From assembly GCA_045645985.1 (NCBI GenBank), contig JAZRJV010000043.1, positions 1 to 21,963 of the forward strand: a stretch of DNA of 21,963 nt, written 5' to 3'. Shown here one piece after another: positions 15,611-21,963 of this stretch (position 1 is its first letter; every line of letters begins with the position of its first letter). The DNA comes from RGIG9060 sp045645985 (GTDB lineage Bacteria; Spirochaetota; Spirochaetia; Treponematales; Treponemataceae). Below the pieces are notes generated by a model. That model had not been told where the DNA came from. It saw only the letters and a list, made by a program, of their open reading frames with translations, and did not search any database. Both the position numbers and the translations under genes were made by a program.

Positions 15611-16990
15611 CTATTTGCCTACACAAAAGTTTGCAAAAATATTTCCCAAAATATCATCTGGAGTTGTTTCACCGGTAATTTCAGAAAGGAAAGATAAGGC
15701 ATCTTCCAAATCTTGTACAACTGCGTCCATTGTAAAATCTGCGCAAGAAACTTCCAAAGCGTGATTTACAGAATCTAAGGCTTCATCTACGGCTTGTTTT
15801 TGTCGTTCTGAACCAAGACCTGCTTGTGTGCGTTCTGATTTTGTAGATTTTACAAGAGTGTTTTTCACTTCTTTAATCAAGTCTGAAATTCCAAAACCAG
15901 TTTTTGCACTAATTTTTACAGAATTTTCATCTAAATCAGAATTGTTTTGCAAAGCATCAATTTTATTCAAAACTTTTATTACAGGAATTTTTCCGTTAAA
16001 AGAATTGATAAAATCAATATCTTCTTGTGCTTCGGATTTTGTTGAGTCCACAAGATAAAGAATGATATCAGCATCTTGAGTTAAATCCTTTGTCATTTCA
16101 ACACCGCGCTGTTCGATAACATCATCTGTAATGCGAAGTCCTGCAGTATCAAAAAGTCGTGCTGGGATTCCGTCAAAAGAAACCCAACTTTCAATCCAGT
16201 CTCGGGTTGTACCTTCAATATCCGAAACGATAGCTCTTTCTTCCTTCAAAAGTGCGTTAAACAAACTAGATTTTCCTGCGTTTGTTTTTCCACAAAGGAT
16301 GATTCTTGCACCATCTTGATAAAGTTTTTGACTTTGCCAACTTTTTGAAAGTTCTGTTAAACTGTCTTTTGCTTGTTCAAGTAAGGTTGAATCAAAACTA
16401 TCAGAAAAATTTTCTTCATCTTCAGGATATTCAAGTTCAACTTCAATAGAAGCGATTGTTGAAATAATTTTTTCTTTTATAGATTGAATTTCGTTATACA
16501 AATTTCCAGAAAGACGCCCAGCGGCTAAAGAACGGCTTGTATCAGTTTTTGAATCGATAATTTCTTTTACCGCTTCGGATTTTGTTAAATCAGTTTTTCC
16601 GTTGATAAATGCTCTAAAAGTAAATTCACCAGGAAGGGCTGTTCTAAATCCATTTTTTAGCAAAAGGTTAAAAATCGCTGTAACTGGCGAAATTCCACCG
16701 TGGCAACTGATTTCTGCCATTTCTTCCCCAGTGTAACTTCTAGGTGCTCTAAAAACGCTAACTAAAACTTCATCAATTTTTTGTTTTCCCTGCGGATTTT
16801 CAGAATCTACAATCCAACCGTAAACAATTGTGTTTCCTTCCGCTTGATTTAAAGCTTTGGGTCGAGAAAAAACTTTTGAAAGAAGTTCGATACAGTTTTT
16901 GCCAGAAATTCTGATTATTGCAAGGGCGCTTGGAGCCAAGGCTGTTGCAATCGCAGCGATTGGCTCTTCTGGAGTATATGAATTTGACAT
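15611..16990 (-). CDS. mnmE: tRNA modification GTPase MnmE (TrmE)
   Basis: A 459-residue protein, full length for the family. With MnmG it installs the (carboxymethyl)aminomethyl group on uridine 34 of certain tRNAs. The N-terminal folate-binding domain (1-120) includes IAAIATALAPSALAIIRISG (11-30). A helical domain surrounds the G domain with GKTNAGKS (234-241), DTAG (281-284) and NKID (342-345). The C-terminus ends with the catalytic FCVGK (455-459). The P-loop has Thr where most members have Pro (G-x-P-N-A-G-K-S), a mild deviation. The start overlaps no gene but lies one base after the stop of the upstream glycosidase-like gene, without a good Shine-Dalgarno of its own, so translational coupling is likely. 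Confidence 0.97.
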   Translation of the reverse strand: MSNSYTPEEPIAAIATALAPSALAIIRISGKNCIELLSKVFSRPKALNQAEGNTIVYGWIVDSENPQGKQKIDEVLVSVFRAPRSYTGEEMAEISCHGGISPVTAIFNLLLKNGFRTALPGEFTFRAFINGKTDLTKSEAVKEIIDSKTDTSRSLAAGRLSGNLYNEIQSIKEKIISTIASIEVELEYPEDEENFSDSFDSTLLEQAKDSLTELSKSWQSQKLYQDGARIILCGKTNAGKSSLFNALLKEERAIVSDIEGTTRDWIESWVSFDGIPARLFDTAGLRITDDVIEQRGVEMTKDLTQDADIILYLVDSTKSEAQEDIDFINSFNGKIPVIKVLNKIDALQNNSDLDENSVKISAKTGFGISDLIKEVKNTLVKSTKSERTQAGLGSERQKQAVDEALDSVNHALEVSCADFTMDAVVQDLEDALSFLSEITGETTPDDILGNIFANFCVGK

Positions 16991-16991
16991 C

Positions 16992-19265
16992 TTACTGTGC
17001 TGAACCTTCTACCCAAGGATAAGGATCTGTATCTAAAATATCTGGGCTAATATCAGAGTAACGACCAGAATTATTCCAGTACATATATCCATTGTTCATT
17101 GAATCACGAACACCAAAAATTTGTCGGCGAACATAATCTTTGTTGTAGTATTTTCTGTCGTAAGAAACATTCAAGTAGAATGCTTGAGCCCAAGGTCGAA
17201 TTAAAACTTTATCACGAGCAATTTGTGCGTTGCGATAAGTTCCGTAGTAGTAAATTCTGTATGGGCGTTCAATTTCAGGTTGATAAGCCAAGAAGTTTTG
17301 TTCAAAGTGATTTGGATAGAACATTGGACAAATTACATCTACAAAGTCACTTAAAAGTTCTACATCTTGACCAGTTCTTGAACCACTTCTGTACCAACCG
17401 TTTGAACCGTAAATATCAATTCCGATAGGAGCTTTTATATTTTCTCTAGCATAAGATAAGAAAGAAATCAAAGCACTTTCCATATCCATACCTTTTTCTT
17501 GGTAGCGATATTTTGCTTTTCCAAGATTTGTTCCGTCAGTTGGAAATCGGATATAGTCAAATTGAATTTCATCAAAACCCCGTTCGATAAGTTCTTTTGC
17601 AACTTGAATATTGTATTCCCAAACTTTTTCGCAATATGGGTCAACCCAGTATTCATCAAAATAAACTGGTTCTTTTACTGGATTTCCTGATTCATCAAGA
17701 ATTACATTTCCATCTGCATCTTTTTTGTCTTCCATTCTTCTTAAACCACGCCATGGAGCATTTGTACTTTTATCGTAAACTGCCATTTCATTTTTATTAA
17801 ATCGATACAAATTTCTATCTTTGAAAACTACAATTCGAGCAATAAGATATAATCCTTCTGCCTTCATTTTTGCAACAAAATCGTCTAATTTTACAGCGTA
17901 AGAACTAACTGCTTTTTTTTCTAGCAATTCTGGAGTTTTTGCATCAAAACGCAATCCACCGTAATCATCTTTCATATCAATAACGATACTATTCAATTTG
18001 TTATCTTTTACAGTTTGCAAATGTTCATCTAATCTTTTATCAATAGCGTGATGTGCTGGCATATACAAACTTTTTTTGCCATCTGCAATTTGTTGATATT
18101 CGTTGCGTTTTTTATCTTGTTGAAGCATCCAAAGTTCTGTCAAAGAAATATCTGATGAATTTCCTGTTAGAGATTTTGGCAAATATGCACAAAGATAATT
18201 TTCTGGTGAATTTTTTATCAATTCTTTCCAAACTTGAACTTGTGTAGGAACTAAAGTTGATTTTCCTGTTGTTAAATCAATAGCGTTAAATCCTTTTCTG
18301 TTCAAATAAATCATTGTGTTATCAAGTTTTACTAAACTTTCTTGTGTATCATTTTGTAGAGTATTTTTCCATAAAAGTTCAACTTTTTTGTTTTTCCAAT
18401 CCAATTTGTAAAGACGAGGAATAAAGCTTGTTCCAAAATAAATATCGTATTTTTTAGAGCCATCTTCGTTTTCAGAAACGATAGGAAGCATACAAGCAAT
18501 TTCTTCTGTAAGACTTGGTTTTGGCATATTTTCAAAACCGGTTTCAATATCAATCCATTTTGGTTTTGTAGCATTTGGAAGATAATAAGAAAATCCGTAG
18601 ATTGCGTGAGACATACAAACTACAAGTTGAGTTTCGCTAGATTCTTGTAAAACGCCATTTTCGTTTTTTGTGATTACAGGCAAATCCATAACAACAAGAC
18701 TTTTCAATCCTGGAGTTTTTGCACTAAATCCGATACTTTTCCAAGAAAGACCTGCATCTCGTGTAATGTAAACTGCATCTTTTGTAGAAGTTACCATAAT
18801 TTCAGGTTTTTCTGGGTGGATTGCAATATCCTTTAGAGTTTTTTGCTTATATTCAAAGGATTTTACTTTTCCATCATATTTTTTGATTGTGTGAACTGGA
18901 AGTCCGTTGTTGCGTTTTTCAAAATTTACCAAATCTTTAGAATAAACAATTCCTTCTGAAGTGAGGAAAAACCATCCATCTGTTTTTAGAATTTTTTGAA
19001 CATAACCTTCTTGCCAAAGTGGATTTTGTGTTGTTCCAATAAGTTGATAAAGCCCAGTTTCAGCTCCAACTAAAACTGTGTTCTGGTCAACAACTTTAGT
19101 TTGTACAACTTCTGCAATTTCTTCTACTGTTTCTTCTATTGAAGTTGCAACTTCGTTTAATACAGTTTGTGAATTTTCAACTACATTTTGACCTTGTGCA
19201 AAAGTAGTTCCAAAAAATGATAAAAAAATGATTATTGATAAAAAAGTTTTCATAGTTGTTTTCAT
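16992..19265 (-). CDS. Exported putative glycosidase, Asp-box region plus DUF4015 domain
   Basis: A 757-residue protein from the ATG at 19265; another ATG four codons later is possible, and the frame also opens from a TTG at 19283, which I reject. Residues 1-23 are a signal peptide (TTFA before Gln24) without a lipobox Cys. The N-terminal half resembles a BNR/beta-propeller-like region, with one clear Asp-box TRDAGLSW (about 168-175). Residues about 404-740 match the DUF4015 putative glycosyl hydrolase family: NSIVIDMKDDYGG (425-437), GFDEIQFDYIRFPTDG (563-578) and GIDIYGSNGW (615-624), with several Asp/Glu that could serve as catalytic acids. It is likely periplasmic or surface located and may act on a polysaccharide or cell-wall glycan; the substrate is unknown. 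It is co-oriented with mnmE, with one base between stop and start. Confidence 0.82.
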   Translation of the reverse strand: MKTTMKTFLSIIIFLSFFGTTFAQGQNVVENSQTVLNEVATSIEETVEEIAEVVQTKVVDQNTVLVGAETGLYQLIGTTQNPLWQEGYVQKILKTDGWFFLTSEGIVYSKDLVNFEKRNNGLPVHTIKKYDGKVKSFEYKQKTLKDIAIHPEKPEIMVTSTKDAVYITRDAGLSWKSIGFSAKTPGLKSLVVMDLPVITKNENGVLQESSETQLVVCMSHAIYGFSYYLPNATKPKWIDIETGFENMPKPSLTEEIACMLPIVSENEDGSKKYDIYFGTSFIPRLYKLDWKNKKVELLWKNTLQNDTQESLVKLDNTMIYLNRKGFNAIDLTTGKSTLVPTQVQVWKELIKNSPENYLCAYLPKSLTGNSSDISLTELWMLQQDKKRNEYQQIADGKKSLYMPAHHAIDKRLDEHLQTVKDNKLNSIVIDMKDDYGGLRFDAKTPELLEKKAVSSYAVKLDDFVAKMKAEGLYLIARIVVFKDRNLYRFNKNEMAVYDKSTNAPWRGLRRMEDKKDADGNVILDESGNPVKEPVYFDEYWVDPYCEKVWEYNIQVAKELIERGFDEIQFDYIRFPTDGTNLGKAKYRYQEKGMDMESALISFLSYARENIKAPIGIDIYGSNGWYRSGSRTGQDVELLSDFVDVICPMFYPNHFEQNFLAYQPEIERPYRIYYYGTYRNAQIARDKVLIRPWAQAFYLNVSYDRKYYNKDYVRRQIFGVRDSMNNGYMYWNNSGRYSDISPDILDTDPYPWVEGSAQ

Positions 19266-19273
19266 TATCGGTA

Positions 19274-19303
19274 ATGATAACAAATAATGAAGTTTAAAGT
19301 AAA
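19274..19303 (-). promoter_or_regulatory. Promoter of the DUF4015-mnmE unit
   Basis: On the minus strand TTTACT (19298-19303), an 18-base spacer and TATCAT (19274-19279) lie eight bases before the ATG at 19265. The predicted leader is zero to two bases. If the ATG at 19253 is used, the leader is about 12 bases but still lacks a Shine-Dalgarno. Confidence 0.45.
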
Positions 19304-19338
19304 TACTTTGAAAAATAATTGATGACGAGTAAAATTTT

Positions 19339-19366
19339 TTGTGTTAAACTTATTTTTATATATATT
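19339..19366 (+). promoter_or_regulatory. Promoter of the FMN dehydrogenase-like gene
   Basis: TTGTGT (19339-19344), a 16-base spacer and TATATT (19361-19366) precede a leader of about 24 bases that contains AGGA (19386-19389). It is divergent from the DUF4015 gene promoter in the 131-base intergenic region. The -35 is imperfect. Confidence 0.45.
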
Positions 19367-19396
19367 AAAATACGAAAAAAGATGTAGGAACTTGCT

Positions 19397-20290
19397 TTGG
19401 AATTGAATAATTTAGAACATAATTTTAAATGTCATTTTTGCTTAGAATGTGATGGCTATGGTTGTATCGGTGAACTTCCTGGAATGGGCGGATTTAACGA
19501 CAATATCAATTTTCAAAAAAACTGTGAAGGTTGGAATGAAATTGCAAATCTTCTTATTGAACAAGGCGTAGATTTTTCTGATGAAGTAAAAAATCCACTT
19601 CCAATAAGACGACTTGGCCCTATGACAGGTGGCGTTGAAAATGTTGGATATTCTAGCGAAAAACAATTCTATTTTGATTTAATCAATTTTTCTCTAAGCC
19701 AAAATTTAGAACTTTCTATCGGGGATGGATGCCCAGACGAAAAGTTAAAATACGGAATTGAAGCGGTAAAAAATCAAATTGTAAAAGATGGAGCAACTTT
19801 CAAAAAAGCGGCAGTTTTTATCAAGCCTTATCCAAATTCAAAAATTTTTGAGCGAATGGAATGGGCAAGTGAAATTGCTGAATACATCGGAGTTGATATC
19901 GATTCTTACAATATTGTTACCATGCGAAACCTAGTTCAACTTGAAAAGAAAACTGCTTCTCAACTTGCCGAAATCCGAAAAAAATCAAATCTTCCTTTTG
20001 TTGTAAAAGGAATTTTCACTTTGGAAGATATTGAACTTGTAAAAGAACTAAAACCAGATGTTGCATTTGTTTCAAATCACGGCGGAAGGGTAGAAAATCG
20101 AATCGGAAGCACAGCCGAATTTTTGTATCAATATTCTAATGAACTTAAAAATTACTGTGGAGAAATTTGGGTAGACGGCGGAATCCGCACAAAACAAGAC
20201 GAACAAGTTGCAAAATTCTTAGGTGCAAGTCAAATTCTTCTCGGTCGCCCCGTAATTTCTGCTTTGTGTGAAAAACATGTAAATCAGTAA
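19397..20290 (+). CDS. FMN-dependent alpha-hydroxy-acid dehydrogenase-like protein with Cys-rich N-terminus
   Basis: A 297-residue TIM-barrel flavoprotein. The C-terminal part carries family motifs: the FMN-contacting Lys204 in PFVVKGI, the catalytic-type His228 and Arg231 in SNHGGR (226-231), DGGIRT (260-265) and LGRP (282-285). Unlike classical glycolate or lactate oxidases (about 350-400 residues) it is short. It begins with cysteines 12, 15, 18 and 23 in the pattern C-x2-C-x2-C-x4-C, followed by GELPGMGG (25-32), and Cys43 follows. Similar N-termini occur in anaerobe homologues and may bind an iron-sulfur cluster; this is inference. The start is a TTG with AGGA seven bases upstream; no ATG fits. 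The substrate is unknown; 2-hydroxy-acid oxidation is a plausible guess. Confidence 0.8.
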   Translation: MELNNLEHNFKCHFCLECDGYGCIGELPGMGGFNDNINFQKNCEGWNEIANLLIEQGVDFSDEVKNPLPIRRLGPMTGGVENVGYSSEKQFYFDLINFSLSQNLELSIGDGCPDEKLKYGIEAVKNQIVKDGATFKKAAVFIKPYPNSKIFERMEWASEIAEYIGVDIDSYNIVTMRNLVQLEKKTASQLAEIRKKSNLPFVVKGIFTLEDIELVKELKPDVAFVSNHGGRVENRIGSTAEFLYQYSNELKNYCGEIWVDGGIRTKQDEQVAKFLGASQILLGRPVISALCEKHVNQ

Positions 20291-20331
20291 AAAATCATTT
20301 TCTATAATGACTATGAATAAATTTATTTCTT

Positions 20332-20340
20332 TGCTATACT
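20332..20340 (+). promoter_or_regulatory. Extended -10 promoter of ettA, leaderless configuration
   Basis: TGC-TATACT (20332-20340) is an extended -10 element. Six bases separate it from the ATG at 20347, and no Shine-Dalgarno lies between or just upstream. No good -35 is seen, which the TGn extension can compensate for. Confidence 0.5.
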
Positions 20341-20346
20341 ATCCCC

Positions 20347-21963
20347 ATGGCTACAACTACAGATGACAAGAAAATTATTTATTCAATGGATAGAGTTTCA
20401 CGCTCTTATGGAACAAAAACTGTTTTAAAAGACATCAGTATTTCATATTATTATGGTGCAAAAATTGGTGTAATTGGTGCAAATGGTTCTGGTAAATCCA
20501 GTCTTTTTAAGATTTTAGCGGGAGTTGATACTGAATTTACAGGAGAAACTTCAATTTCTCCGGGATATTCAATCGGTTATTTGGAACAAGAACCTTATCT
20601 TGAACCAGGAAAAACTGTAAAAGAAATCGTTAGTGAAGGTGTTGCAGAAATTACAAAGTTACTTCAAGAATTTGATGAAGTAAACGAAGCTTTTGGCGAC
20701 CCAGATGCTGATTTTGATAAACTTTGTGCTCGTCAGGCTGAAATTCAAGAAAAACTTGATGCAACTGACGCTTGGAACTTAGATTCTCGGCTTGAACTTG
20801 CAATGGATGCTCTTCGTTGTCCACCACCAGATCAAGTTGTTGATGTTCTTTCTGGAGGAGAACGCCGTCGTGTTGCACTTTGTCGTTTGCTTTTGCAAAA
20901 ACCAGACATCCTTCTTCTTGACGAACCTACTAACCACTTAGACGCAGAAACTGTTGCTTGGTTGGAAAGACATCTTCAACAATATGAAGGAACAATTATT
21001 GCAATTACCCACGATAGATACTTTTTGGATAATGTTGCAGGTTGGATTTTGGAACTAGACCGAGGTGAAGGAATCCCATTCAAAGGGAATTATTCAAGTT
21101 GGCTTGAACAAAAAGAACGCCGACTTGCCCAAGAAGAAAAACATGAATCTGACAGACAAAAAGCTCTTAAACGCGAGTTAGAGTGGATTAACATGGGTGT
21201 TAAAGGTCGTCAGGCAAAACACAAAGAACATATCACAAAATATGAACAACTTCTTGCTCAAGACGGAAAAGGTCAGATAAAAGATACAAAAATTACCATT
21301 CCAGCAGGTCCTCGTTTAGGTGGCGTTGTTGTAGAAGCTCAGCAACTTACCAAAGGTTATGGCGATAAGCTTTTATTTGAAAACTTAGATTTTACAATTC
21401 CACCGGGAGCTGTTGTAGGAATTGTTGGACCAAACGGTGCTGGTAAAACAACTCTTTTCCGCTTAATTGCAGATGCTGCTGGTCAAACTGTTGATAGATT
21501 AGATGGTAGAGATGGTGGAGAAAAACCAGATGGTGGTGCAATTCGTGTTGGTGAAACTGTAAAACTAGTTTACGTTGACCAAATGAGAGGTTTGCTTGAC
21601 GATAACAAAACAGTTTGGGAACAACTTTCTGACGGATTAGACATCATAAAACTTGGTGCTATGGATGAAAAAGGTCGAGCATTAAACGGTCAAGTTCGGG
21701 AAGTTAACTCTCGTGCATATTGTTCTTGGTTCAACTTTTCTGGTCCAGATCAAAGCAAAAAAGTTGGTGTGCTTTCTGGTGGAGAGCGAAACCGCTTAAA
21801 TCTTGGTATGATGTTAAAACAAGCTGGAAATGTACTTCTTCTTGACGAACCTACCAATGACATAGACGTTAACACTCTCAGAGCATTAGAAGAAGGTCTT
21901 GAGCAATTTGCTGGATGTGCGGTAGTAATCAGTCACGACAGATGGTTCCTTGACCGCATTTGC
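20347..21963 (+). CDS. ettA: Energy-dependent translational throttle protein EttA (ABC-F), 3' end cut by the window
   Basis: 539 codons are visible, with no stop before the window end; EttA proteins are about 555 residues, so only a short tail is missing. It is a soluble ABC-F ATPase that acts at the ribosomal E site and links translation to the ATP/ADP ratio. Visible features: Walker A GANGSGKS (44-51), signature LSGGERRR, Walker B LLLDEPTNHLD; a linker containing LEWINMGVKGRQAK, typical of EttA; second Walker A GPNGAGKT, LSGGERNR and LLLDEPTNDID. The second domain carries two extra Gly/Asp-rich insertions (RLDGRDGGEKPDGG and GAMDEKGRALNG) relative to the E. coli protein as I remember it. 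The ATG has no Shine-Dalgarno; an extended -10 ends six bases upstream. Confidence 0.95.
   Translation, partial: MATTTDDKKIIYSMDRVSRSYGTKTVLKDISISYYYGAKIGVIGANGSGKSSLFKILAGVDTEFTGETSISPGYSIGYLEQEPYLEPGKTVKEIVSEGVAEITKLLQEFDEVNEAFGDPDADFDKLCARQAEIQEKLDATDAWNLDSRLELAMDALRCPPPDQVVDVLSGGERRRVALCRLLLQKPDILLLDEPTNHLDAETVAWLERHLQQYEGTIIAITHDRYFLDNVAGWILELDRGEGIPFKGNYSSWLEQKERRLAQEEKHESDRQKALKRELEWINMGVKGRQAKHKEHITKYEQLLAQDGKGQIKDTKITIPAGPRLGGVVVEAQQLTKGYGDKLLFENLDFTIPPGAVVGIVGPNGAGKTTLFRLIADAAGQTVDRLDGRDGGEKPDGGAIRVGETVKLVYVDQMRGLLDDNKTVWEQLSDGLDIIKLGAMDEKGRALNGQVREVNSRAYCSWFNFSGPDQSKKVGVLSGGERNRLNLGMMLKQAGNVLLLDEPTNDIDVNTLRALEEGLEQFAGCAVVISHDRWFLDRIC

Noticed and set aside
20651..20878. Minus-strand open frame inside ettA
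   Set aside because: It is antisense to highly conserved ABC-F coding sequence and Gln/His-rich as expected for a shadow frame.

Overview
The window is AT-rich chromosomal DNA that looks like a host-associated Treponema (Spirochaetes). This is an inference from base composition, several lipoproteins with relaxed spirochaete-type lipoboxes (VGC, TGC, VSC) and the protein families present; no rRNA or marker gene confirms it. No tRNA, rRNA, CRISPR array, IS transposase or phage gene was found.

Layout. 1-4834 (+): a surface and secretome block. A promoter at 67-96 serves two lipoprotein genes (248-1405, 1423-2394). Then come a lipoprotein (2505-3224), a small exported protein (3335-3913) and another lipoprotein (4178-4834). 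The lipoproteins at 2505 and 4178 are paralogues built from two lipocalin-like units; the first appears frameshifted near its 3' end. 4849-6573 (-): a CPA2-type cation/proton antiporter with a CBS pair, convergent with the lipoprotein block and divergent from an AMP-forming acyl-CoA synthetase (6732-8456, +) that ends in a strong terminator. 8549-11582 (-): a der-merR-Rsm22-like operon (GTPase for 50S assembly, small MerR regulator, Rsm22/METTL17-type ribosome-associated methyltransferase). 11716-13410 (-): ptsI, enzyme I of the PTS.

13411-15610 is the least ordinary part. It holds a drug/metabolite-type exporter (13800-14729) and a small exported or membrane protein (14800-15324), bracketed by two nearly identical 76-bp repeats in opposite orientation. 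The left copy sits in a larger structured non-coding segment with 15-bp terminal inverted repeats. The small-protein gene has a promoter whose -35/-10 spacer consists entirely of TA dinucleotides, the layout of a phase-variable promoter.

15611-19265 (-): mnmE (tRNA modification GTPase) preceded by a large exported Asp-box/DUF4015 putative glycosidase gene whose stop lies one base before the mnmE start. 19397-20290 (+): an FMN-dependent alpha-hydroxy-acid dehydrogenase-like protein with a Cys-rich N-terminus. 20347-21963 (+): ettA, cut by the window end.

A pattern across the window: the antiporter, ptsI, the exporter and ettA have no Shine-Dalgarno sequence, and each has a -10-like hexamer ending exactly six bases before the ATG. 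This predicts leaderless mRNAs. The lipoprotein and operon-internal genes have clear AGGAGG-like sites.
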